From the NCBI GenBank assembly GCA_032161045.1, contig JAVHTH010000016.1: a stretch of DNA of 64,000 nt, one strand, 5' to 3'. This DNA comes from Fervidibacter sinensis (GTDB lineage: Bacteria; Armatimonadota; Fervidibacteria; Fervidibacterales; Fervidibacteraceae). This document shows, piece after piece, positions 35,051 through 44,034 of the stretch. A program made the translations under genes and the position numbers. The notes beneath the pieces were generated by a model. That model was not told the DNA's origin. It searched no databases and worked only from the letters and a program-made list of their open reading frames with translations. Within the stretch, counting starts at the first letter, position 1. Each line of letters begins with the position of its first letter.

Positions 35051-36139
35051 ATGGCACGCAAACCTATTTCGCCAGAAAGGACAGAAACCGAGAACGAAGA
35101 AGAGGAAAAAGTCATCGCGTCCCCAAAGATGGACGAACGCTGGAAGTTGCTGGAGGCAACCATCGCTCAAATTGAGAGGAAGCACGGCAAAGGAGCAATT
35201 ATGAGGTTGACCGAGATGCCTTCCCGTCTGCAGGTTGATGCCATCCCGACAGGGGCAATTGAACTTGACATCGCTCTGGGAATTGGTGGCATACCGAGGG
35301 GGCGAGTCACGGAAATTTTCGGGCAGGAAGGTTCAGGCAAGACAACACTTGCCTACCACATCATCGCTGAGGCTCAAAAACTGGGAGGGGTCGCCGTTTA
35401 CATTGACACCGAACATGCCCTTGACCCCGAATACGCGAAAAATGTCGGGATTGACCTTGACAGGCTGCTGCTTTCTCAGCCTGACACGGGCGAGCAAGCG
35501 CTGGAAATTGCCGACGCTTTTGTCCGAAGCGGTGCAGTTGATGTCATCGTCATTGACAGCGTCGCTGCACTTGTTCCGAAAGCGGAACTTGAGGGGGAGA
35601 TGGGAGAGTCTCATGTTGGTCTGCAAGCAAGGTTGATGTCGCAGGCTTTGCGCAAACTTGCAGGTTCTATCCAGAAATCCCGAACGGCAGCGATTTTCAT
35701 CAACCAAGTTCGGCAAAAAATTGGAGTAACTTACGGCAATCCCGAAACGACACCCGGTGGCTTGGCGCTGAAGTTTTACGCTTCGGTGCGACTTCGCTTG
35801 AGCAGGGGCGAACCGATTAAGGTCGGAAACGAGACAGTTGGGCATCGGGTTGAAATCAAAGTCGTCAAAAACAAACTCGCACCACCGTTCAAGGACGCAA
35901 CCGTTGACATTTACTTTGGCAAGGGGATTTCTTGGGCGACCAGCCTTTTGGAGGCAGGGGTTAAATACGGCGTTATCCAGAAATCTGGGAACTGGTTCAT
36001 TTACAGGGACGAAAGGTTGGGGCAAGGAAGGGAGAATGCCAAAGCCTTCCTTGAATCTCATCCCGAAATTGCGGCGGAAATTGACCGCATCGTTCGGGAA
36101 AAGGCTGGCATTCCCTTGCCAATAAGAGAGCCTAAGTAA
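35051..36139 (+). CDS. recA: Recombinase A
   Basis: The central homologous-recombination ATPase, forming filaments on single-stranded DNA and triggering LexA cleavage where present. The 362 residues carry a charged N-terminal extension of about 30 residues, Walker A GQEGSGKTT (about 93-101), Walker B VIVIDSVAALVP, and loop regions such as GESHVGLQARLMSQALRKL. The C-terminus is short and basic rather than strongly acidic. It is preceded by AGGTGAG and followed, about 70 bases later, by recX, so both likely form one unit. Confidence 0.97.
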   Translation: MARKPISPERTETENEEEEKVIASPKMDERWKLLEATIAQIERKHGKGAIMRLTEMPSRLQVDAIPTGAIELDIALGIGGIPRGRVTEIFGQEGSGKTTLAYHIIAEAQKLGGVAVYIDTEHALDPEYAKNVGIDLDRLLLSQPDTGEQALEIADAFVRSGAVDVIVIDSVAALVPKAELEGEMGESHVGLQARLMSQALRKLAGSIQKSRTAAIFINQVRQKIGVTYGNPETTPGGLALKFYASVRLRLSRGEPIKVGNETVGHRVEIKVVKNKLAPPFKDATVDIYFGKGISWATSLLEAGVKYGVIQKSGNWFIYRDERLGQGRENAKAFLESHPEIAAEIDRIVREKAGIPLPIREPK

Positions 36140-36211
36140 AACCGATGAAAAACCGTCACACGAGAAGCAAACCCAACGGCAGTTCCAACACAGGGATGGG
36201 GTTGTTGAGTT

Positions 36212-36724
36212 GTGAGAGGTCACCGAAGGCGAAAAGCCTCACAAGAAAAAACTGAAGCGATAGAAAAAGCGAAAGCGGCAGCGTTCAGGTTGTTGCGCTA
36301 CCGACCTCGCAGCGAGCGAGAACTTTTGGCTCGCTTGAAAGCGAGGGGATGGGACGATTCTATTGCTCAAGAAATCGTTGACCGTTTCAAGCGAGTGGGT
36401 TTGATTGACGACCGCCAGATGGCGGAAGCGTTCGTCCAAAGTGCGCTGTCGGATACTCAACCTCATTCAAGGTTTGAGGTGCGATACAAACTGAAATCGC
36501 TGGGTATCTCCGACGAAATCGTGGATGAAGTTCTTTCCGTCTGGACGGATGAGGTTGAGTATCAGATGGCAGAGCGATACATCAAACGCCGTCTGGCGGG
36601 CACCACTCATCCGAACCAGCGAGATATTCAACGCGCTTTCAGGGCAGCGATGCAGAAAGGGTTTGAACTGAACGCCATTCGTTCCGCTATTCGCTCCTTC
36701 GGTGACCTCCACACGATTGAATGA
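36212..36724 (+). CDS. recX: Regulatory protein RecX
   Basis: A 170-residue all-helical modulator that limits RecA filament activity. The repeated three-helix pattern is visible in AAFRLLRYRPRSERELLARLKARGW with IVDRFKRVGLIDD, the RecX signature, and again in the second half. It begins with GTG at 36212 and directly follows recA, the common gene order. The binding site is weak, so translation may depend on recA mRNA. Confidence 0.93.
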   Translation: MRGHRRRKASQEKTEAIEKAKAAAFRLLRYRPRSERELLARLKARGWDDSIAQEIVDRFKRVGLIDDRQMAEAFVQSALSDTQPHSRFEVRYKLKSLGISDEIVDEVLSVWTDEVEYQMAERYIKRRLAGTTHPNQRDIQRAFRAAMQKGFELNAIRSAIRSFGDLHTIE

Positions 36725-36765
36725 CCCCTCCCAACCACAATTGACTTCAAGAGAGGTGAACGCAG

Positions 36766-38349
36766 ATGGAACTTTGGGTCTCGGTGCTTGTCGGATTGCT
36801 CTTCGGTCTCATTGTGGCAGCGGGATTTATCTTCTGGGCTTGGAAAACTCTTTTGCTCCCACAACAGCAACGCTTGGACACCTTGAGGCAGAAATTGGAC
36901 GAAGAGAGACACAAGGCAGACAGAATGCAAAGGGACGCAGAGGCGAAGTTGAGGGAGGCGGAAGCGAAATTAAGGGATGCCAATTTGCTCGTTCGTGAGG
37001 AACTGCAGAGAGAGCGGGAAAGGCTGGAGCAGGAGTATCGGGAGCGGAGGGAAGAACTTCTCAGGTGGGAACGAAGGTTATCTCAGCGTGAAGAGCAAAT
37101 TGACCGGAGGATGAGCCAAATTGAGCAGCGAGAACAAGCCATTCGGCAAGAGGAAGCCAGAATCCAAAACCTGAGGCGGGAGGCTGAAGAATTACGCCAG
37201 AAGGCTCAAGAGGAACTTGAACGAATTGCCGAGTTAACTCCAGAACAGGCAAGGCAAATTGTCCTTGCGAGAGTTGAGGAGGAACTTCAGGCGGAAATCG
37301 CACGCCGAATTTACGAGGCTGAGGAACAGATCAAGCAAGAGGCAGAAGAAAGGGCGAGGAAGATAATTGCGACTGCAATGCAAAGGTGTGCCGTTGAAGT
37401 CGCGTCGGAAATGACAGTCACGACCGTTTCACTCCCTTCCGAAGAAATGAAAGGGCGGATAATCGGTCGCGAAGGGCGCAACATCAGGACTTTTGAGTTG
37501 CTTACAGGGGTTGACTTGATCGTTGACGACACGCCCGAGGCAGTTGTCATCTCCTGCTTTGACCCAATCCGCAGGGAAACAGCAAGGTTGGCTCTTGAGA
37601 TGCTTATCGCCGACGGAAGAATTCACCCCGCAAGGATTGAGGAAGTGGTTGAGAAGGCGAGGCAAGAGATGGAGCAAAGGATTTTGAGAGCGGGGCAAGA
37701 TGCAGCAAGAGCCGCCGGGGTTGACAATTTGCCCGAAGGTCTGCTCAAGTTGCTGGGGCGATTGAAGTTCCGAACCAGTTACGGACAAAATGTCCTTGAC
37801 CACTCCGTTGAGGTCGCCCACTTGGCGGGGATGATGGCAGAGGAGTTGAAGGTCAACAGCAAAATCGCAAGGAGAGCGGGATTGCTCCACGATATCGGGA
37901 AAGCCTTAGACCATCACATGGAAGGAAGCCACATTGAAATTGGAATGGATGTGCTTCGCAGATACGGTGAGTCTGAAGAGGTCATCCATGCCGTCGCTGC
38001 CCACCATGGTGATGTTCAACCACAAAGTGTGGAAGCAGTCCTCGTGTTGATTGCCGACGCACTTTCAGCATCCAGACCCGGCGCTCGCCGCGAAAGTTTT
38101 GAAGCCTACATCCGAAGGCTTGAGCAACTTGAGAGCATCGCAAAGTCTTTCCCGGGCGTTGACAAAGCCTATGTCATTCAGGCAGGGAGAGAAGTGAGAG
38201 TGATTGTCAAGCCAGACCAAGTTGATGACATAATGGCAACAAAACTTGCGAGAGACATCGCTGCGAGGATTCAGCAGGAAACTCAGTTCCCGGGGCAAAT
38301 TAAAGTCACGGTCATCCGCGAAGTTCGCGCCGTTGAGTATGCCCGCTAA
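36766..38349 (+). CDS. rny: Ribonuclease Y
   Basis: A membrane-anchored endoribonuclease that starts mRNA decay. The 527 residues show the full family order: N-terminal helix (VGLLFGLIVAAGFIFWAW), a long coiled coil (about 30-190), a KH domain with GRIIGREGRNIR (about 227-238), and an HD domain with LLHDIGKALDH and HHGDVQ. GAGAGGTG lies before the ATG at 36766. It completes the recA-recX-rny run; recA and rny are neighbours in several bacterial phyla. Confidence 0.95.
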   Translation: MELWVSVLVGLLFGLIVAAGFIFWAWKTLLLPQQQRLDTLRQKLDEERHKADRMQRDAEAKLREAEAKLRDANLLVREELQRERERLEQEYRERREELLRWERRLSQREEQIDRRMSQIEQREQAIRQEEARIQNLRREAEELRQKAQEELERIAELTPEQARQIVLARVEEELQAEIARRIYEAEEQIKQEAEERARKIIATAMQRCAVEVASEMTVTTVSLPSEEMKGRIIGREGRNIRTFELLTGVDLIVDDTPEAVVISCFDPIRRETARLALEMLIADGRIHPARIEEVVEKARQEMEQRILRAGQDAARAAGVDNLPEGLLKLLGRLKFRTSYGQNVLDHSVEVAHLAGMMAEELKVNSKIARRAGLLHDIGKALDHHMEGSHIEIGMDVLRRYGESEEVIHAVAAHHGDVQPQSVEAVLVLIADALSASRPGARRESFEAYIRRLEQLESIAKSFPGVDKAYVIQAGREVRVIVKPDQVDDIMATKLARDIAARIQQETQFPGQIKVTVIREVRAVEYAR

Positions 38350-38391
38350 TGCCCTTTAAGCGGAAAATATCAAACCGAGACGAGAACGAGC

Positions 38392-39261
38392 CTAAGGTGA
38401 ATGTTGAATCGCCGAACTGACTTGCTCTTTCAACTTTTGCCACAACTTTTTGACGGCTTCAGACTGCAGCGCTTCTTTTACCAAATCTGGTGCTGCCTTT
38501 AACGCTTCCGTGTAGGCTTTCGCCGCCGATTTGTAGTCGCCTTTTCGGTAATGCCAAACTGCCAAGCGTGCATTCGCTTTCGCTGCTTCCGCCGATTGCG
38601 GATACCGCTCAACGAGTTTTTGGTAAATCTGAAGCGCCAACTTTTCGTTGCCTTCGGATTCAGCCAACTCAGCGAGACCCCAAAGCGCTTTCGGCGCAAA
38701 TGGTGATGTCGGGTAGTTTGCACTCAACTTTTGCCAGCAACGACGGGCATCTGCTTTTCGTTTCGCTTTTCGGTAACTTTCGCCAGCCAAAAACAACGCC
38801 TTTGAAGCCCGTTCGTCCTCGCGAAACAGTTGGGCGAATTGCTCAAACCGTTGCGCTGCCTTTAATGGTTCTCCGCTTTTGAGATATGCCTCAGCGACCT
38901 TCAACAGCGCCTCACGCTTCTGCTCGGGAGTTAATCCGCCTTCTAAAGCCTTGCCATAATGACCGATCGCTTCGCGGTAGCGCTCTTGGCTGTAGAGTAT
39001 TTCCGCAAGTTCGTAATGACCTTGTGGTGCGAATCTGCTTTTCGGGTGTTGAGTTAGCCCGAGCCGATACCAATGTTCAGCATCGGCGGTTTTGCCAATG
39101 CGGGCGTAAAATCTCGCCCGCCAAAATTCGTCAAGGGGAGTTAAACGCATAATGAAGTAGATAAGCCCGAACAACAGAACAAGCACCACAACCGTCCGTA
39201 TGATTCCGCCAAACAGCCACCAAAAAATTCGCAAGGGTAAGCGCCAAAGCATCTTGTTCAC
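38392..39261 (-). CDS. Membrane-anchored TPR protein
   Basis: A 289-residue protein with an N-terminal transmembrane helix (VVVLVLLFGLIYFIM) and about five tetratricopeptide repeats (recurrent HYELAEIL, ALLKVAEAYLKSG, ALWGLAELAESEG, AEAAKANARLAVWHY). The layout resembles the YfgM/CpoB/BamD-like scaffolds facing the periplasm. Its ATG overlaps the stop of the upstream HEAT-repeat lipoprotein gene (ATGA), so the two are made together. The partner and exact process are unknown; envelope maintenance is inference. Confidence 0.85.
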   Translation of the reverse strand: MNKMLWRLPLRIFWWLFGGIIRTVVVLVLLFGLIYFIMRLTPLDEFWRARFYARIGKTADAEHWYRLGLTQHPKSRFAPQGHYELAEILYSQERYREAIGHYGKALEGGLTPEQKREALLKVAEAYLKSGEPLKAAQRFEQFAQLFREDERASKALFLAGESYRKAKRKADARRCWQKLSANYPTSPFAPKALWGLAELAESEGNEKLALQIYQKLVERYPQSAEAAKANARLAVWHYRKGDYKSAAKAYTEALKAAPDLVKEALQSEAVKKLWQKLKEQVSSAIQHSP

Positions 39262-40910
39262 ATCCCTTGCAACGCCAACTGGATAGCAGTTCGGACAATG
39301 GGGTTTCTTTCAGATGTCAGGTGCGTCTTCAAGATTTCTTCAGCGCCAAGTTTGCCCAGAGCGACTACCGCTTCCCTTCTCACTTCAGGCGCTTTATCTT
39401 CAAGGGTTCTTTCAAGTGCTGCAATTGCTCTTCGGTCGCCGATTTCTCCCAAAGCCCATGCAGCCATTGAGCGAATTTCGGGTTTTCGGTCCTCTAAGCC
39501 TTCAATCAACAGTGGGACAGCCTCTCTCGCTTTCAAGCGACCAAGCAGCCTGAAAGCCCGCAACTTTGTCGCCGTTCGCTTCGCCCCGTCCATGATGGCG
39601 GGAATTGCCCTTTCGCCAATGTTTTCCAATGCCCACTCCGCATGCGCTTGAACCCGTTCGCTTTTATCTGCCAATGCTCGCACAAGTTGAGGAGCCGCTC
39701 TTGCGTAGCGAAGTTTACCAAGGGATGCTGCTGCAACTGCTCGGACATTTTCGTCTTCGTCCCGCAATGCTTTGAGCAAAATTGGCACAGCCTTAGGGTC
39801 ACCAGTCTCTCCCAAAGCGGCGACTGCACCCCATCGTTGGAGTGAGTCCTTGCTCTGAGCCGCTTCAATTAGCAAGCGAGTCGCTGGCTTGCCAATTGTC
39901 CTTAACGCCTCAACCGCAGCGGCGCGAACTTTTTCGTCGCTTGACTTCAGTTGGTCAATGAGGAACTTAATGCCTTGCTCGTTTCCCATTTGCCCCAACG
40001 CTACTGCTGCTGCCAACCTCACCGGCATCTCTTCCTTTCTATTTTCCATGACTTCCCGCAACGGACCAACCGCAAACTTCGCGCCAATGTTTCCGAGCGC
40101 ATAAGCGCATGCGCTGCGAACTTCAGGATCAGCGTCTTTTTGCAGTTTGTCAATCAAGTCTGGTGTCGCTTTTGCATAGCGAAGTTCACCGATGTAACGA
40201 GCCATATCTCGTCGGATGAGTCGGTCGGAGTTTTCGCGAAGGTCTTTGCGGAAACCTTCACAGATTTCCCGGAACGCTTTTTCCGCTTCTTTCCTCGCGA
40301 TTTCTGGACCTTCTTCCTGAACCTTAGCGATCGCTTGCAACGACCATTGCCCCAACTTGACCAAACCGTTAACAGCGGCTTGACGGATTTCAGGATGCGG
40401 GTCACTTAAGCCCTCAACGAGATAGGGCAGAACTTCCTGCAAGAAAGGAGGCGCATCGCGCCCGCCGGGACCAGCAAGCGCTTCCAAAGCAGCGGCGCGA
40501 ACTTCAATGACTTCGTCGTTGAGCATTTCCATCAGAGGCTTGACCGCAAGGGGGCTTCCGAAAACACCTAAAGTCTGGGCTGCAGCCTTCCTAATTTCCG
40601 GGTCTGGGGATTTCGTGATGGCTGCGATGTTTTCAATAACTGTCAAGCGCTTAAGGTGCGCCAAAACCCTCAGTGCTCCCAAAACGACTTTCTTGTCCTT
40701 CTCCTTCAGCAACTTAGCGAATTCGGGAGCAGCAATGTCGGCGTAATCTTCAAGTTGCTTGCGAAATTCTTCCTTTTCGGCAAGCGACGGGTTCGCTCTC
40801 AATTCTGCAACCCAGTTGGCGACTTTCGCCCTTTTCGCTTGCTCGCTTTCACCGCATCCAAACAGTGAGAGAACTGCGACGAATGCTAAAAGCAGCACCC
40901 AGCAACGCAT
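39258..40910 (-). CDS. HEAT-repeat lipoprotein
   Basis: A 550-residue protein beginning with a lipoprotein signal (LLLAFVAVLSLFGC, lipobox LFGC at about residues 16-19). The rest is a nearly continuous run of about fifteen HEAT repeats of the PBS-lyase type (for example AVGPLREVM, AVPILLKALRDEDENVRAVAAASLGKL). This gives a long superhelical scaffold tethered to a membrane, outside the cytoplasm. AAGGAGG lies nine bases before the ATG at 40910. The TPR gene follows with overlapping codons. No enzyme motif; function unknown. Confidence 0.85.
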   Translation of the reverse strand: MRCWVLLLAFVAVLSLFGCGESEQAKRAKVANWVAELRANPSLAEKEEFRKQLEDYADIAAPEFAKLLKEKDKKVVLGALRVLAHLKRLTVIENIAAITKSPDPEIRKAAAQTLGVFGSPLAVKPLMEMLNDEVIEVRAAALEALAGPGGRDAPPFLQEVLPYLVEGLSDPHPEIRQAAVNGLVKLGQWSLQAIAKVQEEGPEIARKEAEKAFREICEGFRKDLRENSDRLIRRDMARYIGELRYAKATPDLIDKLQKDADPEVRSACAYALGNIGAKFAVGPLREVMENRKEEMPVRLAAAVALGQMGNEQGIKFLIDQLKSSDEKVRAAAVEALRTIGKPATRLLIEAAQSKDSLQRWGAVAALGETGDPKAVPILLKALRDEDENVRAVAAASLGKLRYARAAPQLVRALADKSERVQAHAEWALENIGERAIPAIMDGAKRTATKLRAFRLLGRLKAREAVPLLIEGLEDRKPEIRSMAAWALGEIGDRRAIAALERTLEDKAPEVRREAVVALGKLGAEEILKTHLTSERNPIVRTAIQLALQGM

Positions 40911-41293
40911 TTCACTCCGCCTCCTTGCTCTGTTCCCTGCGAGGGAAAATACCGCAATGAATGATAAAGCATCCGAGCGATTTCGTCATGTGGTCAGCAA
41001 AAGCAACTCACAACGCAGCATGCAGGCGATAGTGCTAAAGAAACCTTCTCCCTTGCAAACGCTCAAAGGAATTGGGAGTTGTTGAACCAAATGCGCCGAG
41101 GCATAATTTGGGGCAATAACGGGTAAACACAAAACGGCTTCAGGCGCTTTCCCCGAATGCGGCGGGTTCCCCAATGCTTTGCGGCGTCGCCCTTTATCGG
41201 CGACGCCTGTAACGCATACTGGCAATTCGCGCATCAAACATTCGTCGGGGACAAGCCCCGACGCTACAATCAATCTTGATGAGGTGATGTCGC
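40911..41293. other. Intergenic region with hairpin repeats before clpB
   Basis: No gene seen in 383 bases. A 9-bp perfect hairpin GGCGTCGCC/GGCGACGCC lies at 41182-41206. A second hairpin, CGTCGGGG/CCCCGACG, lies at 41243-41263. TACAAT at 41265-41270 follows it and could be the -10 of clpB, though no -35 is visible and no heat-shock (CIRCE-type) operator was found. Confidence 0.6.
41243..41270 (+). repeat. CGTCGGGG hairpin repeat, copy 1
   Basis: CGTCGGGG, loop ACAAG, CCCCGACG and the following CTACAA. The same unit recurs in reverse orientation at 46449-46477. Confidence 0.6.
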
Positions 41294-43906
41294 ATGGATT
41301 TGAACCGCTTCACGGTGAAAGCGCAAGAAGCCTTGCAGGCTGCCCATAGCATCGCGGTGGAGAGGCGAAACCCCGAACTTACCCCGGAGCATTTGCTCGT
41401 CGCTTTGCTCCGCGACCGAGACGGCATTGCTGTCCGGGTTTTGCAAAAACTTGGTGTCCCTGTTGACACTTTGCTACGCCGAGCGGAAATGGAAGTCCGC
41501 CGGTTGCCGCAAACTACGACTGCGACCCAAGTTTACTTGAGCCAAAGGTTGCTCAACCTGTTCAACCGAGCCGAACAGCAAGCGAAAGAGTGGCGCGATG
41601 AATACATCAGCACCGAACATCTGCTTCTGGCGCTCGCCCAAGATGACGGTCCGGCAGGTCGTATTTTGCGCGAAGAAGGTGCTGCGCCCCATGCTTTGCA
41701 CCAAGCCATTTTGTCCGTTCGCGGTCCTCACCGAGTCACCGACCAAACTGCAGAAGAGCGCTATCAGGCATTGGAACGGTTCGGTCGCGATTTGACTGAA
41801 CTTGCACGACAAGGCAAACTTGATCCCGTTATCGGTCGCGATGAAGAAATTCGCCGCGTCATCCACATCCTTTCGCGCCGAACGAAAAACAACCCTGTGC
41901 TCGTCGGCGATCCCGGTGTCGGTAAGACCGCAATTGTTGAAGGTCTGGCACAACGGATTGCTGCTGGCGATGTCCCTGACAGTTTGAAGGACAAGCGAGT
42001 TGTTCAACTTGACATCGCTTCCATCTTAGCAGGAGCAAAATATCGCGGCGAATTTGAGGAACGGTTCAAGGCTGTGCTGAACGAAATCATCGCTTCTGAA
42101 GGACGCATCATCGTCTTCATTGACGAGTTGCACACGGTTGTAGGTGCTGGCAGAGCGGAAGGGACTGTCGTTGACGCAGCCGATATGCTCAAACCTGCTT
42201 TGGCTCGCGGCGAGTTGAGATGCATCGGCGCGACAACCCTTGACGAATACCGCAAGCACATTGAAAAAGACCCAGCCCTTGAGCGTCGTTTCCAGCCCGT
42301 GTATGTCGCTGAGCCGACCGTTGAGCAAACCATCGCGATTTTGCGCGGGTTGAAAGAACGCTACGAAGTCCATCACGGCGTCCGAATCAAAGACAGCGCT
42401 TTGGTCGCAGCAGCCGTCCTATCTCACCGCTACATCGCCGACCGCCACCTGCCCGACAAAGCCATTGACTTGGTTGATGAAGCGGCAGCGAAATTGCGCA
42501 TGGAAATTGACTCCATGCCAACAGAGATTGACGAAGTTGAGCGGCGCATCCGACAATTGGAGATTGAGCGAGTCGCTTTGAGCAAGGACAGCGATGACCC
42601 TGTCGCCCGCGAACGACTTGAAAAGTTAGAGCGCGAGATGGCTGAATTGCGGGAGAAACTTGAAGCGCTGAAGGCGCAATGGCAAATGGAGCGGGAAATC
42701 ATCCAACGCATCCGACAACTCAAAGAGCAGATTGAGCAAACTCGGTTTGAGATTGAAAAAGCCGAACGCGAATACGACTTGAACCGAGCAGCCGAATTGC
42801 GCTACGGTCGCTTGCCAGAACTGCAAAAGCAATTGCAACAGGAAGAGCAAAGGCTTGCCGAAGTCCAGAAGAACGGGCGATTGCTCAAAGAAGAAGTTGA
42901 CGAAGAGGACATTGCCGAAGTCGTTAGCAAATGGACGGGCATCCCAGTCCACAGGTTGATGGAAACCGAAGCAGAAAAATTGTTGCACATGGAAGAGCGA
43001 CTCAAGCGTCGTGTTGTCGGTCAAGACCACGCCATTGAAATTGTCGCCAACGCTGTCCGAAGAGCGCGAGCGGGCTTGCAAGACCCGAACCGACCAATTG
43101 CAAGTTTCATCTTCGTTGGTCCAACGGGTGTTGGTAAAACCGAGTTGGCAAAAGCGCTCGCTGAGTTCCTGTTTGACGATGAGCGGGCTATGATTCGCAT
43201 TGACATGAGCGAGTATCAGGAGCGCCACAGCGTCGCCCGTTTGATCGGTGCGCCGCCGGGGTATGTTGGCTACGAGGAAGGCGGGCAGTTGACGGAAGCG
43301 GTTCGCCGCCGACCTTACAGCGTTGTGCTGTTTGACGAAATTGAAAAGGCACACCCAGAAGTGTTCAATGTCCTGCTGCAAGTTTTGGATGACGGACGCT
43401 TGACAGATGGCAAAGGTCGCACCGTTGACTTCCGCAACACACTCATCATCATGACCAGCAACATCGGCACTGAATTCATCACCGAATTTGACACTCCTGA
43501 CCGAATCCGCGACAAAGTCTGGGATGCTTTGCGCCGCTCCTTCCGCCCTGAGTTCCTGAACCGTATTGACGAAGTGATTGTCTTCAACCGACTGACGAAG
43601 GAACACATCCAGCAGATTGTTGACTTGCAATTTGAACGGCTCAAGCAGCGAGTTGCCGACAAGCGTGTAACGCTTGAGTTGACAGAAACTGCGCGGGCGA
43701 AACTGGCGGAGTTAGGTTACGACCCGACCTTCGGCGCTCGTCCACTGCGCCGAACGATGGAGAAGCACATCGCTAACCCGCTGGCTAAAATGGTCATCAG
43801 CGGGCAAATCAAAGAAGGCGACCATGTGAGGATTGACTACGACGAAAATCGCGGCGAATTCACCTTCACTATCGCTCAACGAGTGGAAGCAGTTGCAGCA
43901 GCGTGA
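41294..43906 (+). CDS. clpB: ATP-dependent chaperone ClpB
   Basis: A hexameric disaggregase that pulls proteins out of aggregates with DnaK. The 870 residues show the full ClpB order: N-terminal Clp_N repeats (about 1-145), first AAA domain with Walker A GDPGVGKT (near 205), the long coiled-coil M domain (about 405-525) that sets ClpB apart from ClpA and ClpC, second AAA domain with GPTGVGKT (near 610), and the C-terminal D2-small domain. A second AAA arginine-finger region (RRPYSVVLFDEIEKAHPEVF) is intact. Start ATG at 41294 follows GATGAGGTGATG. Confidence 0.97.
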   Translation: MDLNRFTVKAQEALQAAHSIAVERRNPELTPEHLLVALLRDRDGIAVRVLQKLGVPVDTLLRRAEMEVRRLPQTTTATQVYLSQRLLNLFNRAEQQAKEWRDEYISTEHLLLALAQDDGPAGRILREEGAAPHALHQAILSVRGPHRVTDQTAEERYQALERFGRDLTELARQGKLDPVIGRDEEIRRVIHILSRRTKNNPVLVGDPGVGKTAIVEGLAQRIAAGDVPDSLKDKRVVQLDIASILAGAKYRGEFEERFKAVLNEIIASEGRIIVFIDELHTVVGAGRAEGTVVDAADMLKPALARGELRCIGATTLDEYRKHIEKDPALERRFQPVYVAEPTVEQTIAILRGLKERYEVHHGVRIKDSALVAAAVLSHRYIADRHLPDKAIDLVDEAAAKLRMEIDSMPTEIDEVERRIRQLEIERVALSKDSDDPVARERLEKLEREMAELREKLEALKAQWQMEREIIQRIRQLKEQIEQTRFEIEKAEREYDLNRAAELRYGRLPELQKQLQQEEQRLAEVQKNGRLLKEEVDEEDIAEVVSKWTGIPVHRLMETEAEKLLHMEERLKRRVVGQDHAIEIVANAVRRARAGLQDPNRPIASFIFVGPTGVGKTELAKALAEFLFDDERAMIRIDMSEYQERHSVARLIGAPPGYVGYEEGGQLTEAVRRRPYSVVLFDEIEKAHPEVFNVLLQVLDDGRLTDGKGRTVDFRNTLIIMTSNIGTEFITEFDTPDRIRDKVWDALRRSFRPEFLNRIDEVIVFNRLTKEHIQQIVDLQFERLKQRVADKRVTLELTETARAKLAELGYDPTFGARPLRRTMEKHIANPLAKMVISGQIKEGDHVRIDYDENRGEFTFTIAQRVEAVAAA

Positions 43907-43934
43907 GATTGAAGAAGGGGAACAAATGCTATGT

Positions 43935-43967
43935 AGCGAGCACCGGGCAAACGCCCGGTGCTTCGCT
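43935..43967. terminator. Hairpin between clpB and the sensor gene
   Basis: GCACCGGGC, loop AAAC, GCCCGGTGC, extended by AGCGA/TCGCT with one bulge, lies about 30 bases after the clpB stop and between convergent genes. It is followed by a short TTTA only, so it may end transcription weakly in both directions. Confidence 0.5.
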
Positions 43968-44034
43968 TTACAAGGGATGAGCATCAGCGACAATCAAATT
44001 CGTTCAGGTCAAAGGTTGGGTGAGGATGTTGTGT

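Noticed and set aside
42626..43630. 334-residue open frame antisense to clpB
   Set aside because: Shadow of a highly conserved gene on the other strand; no recognisable domain.
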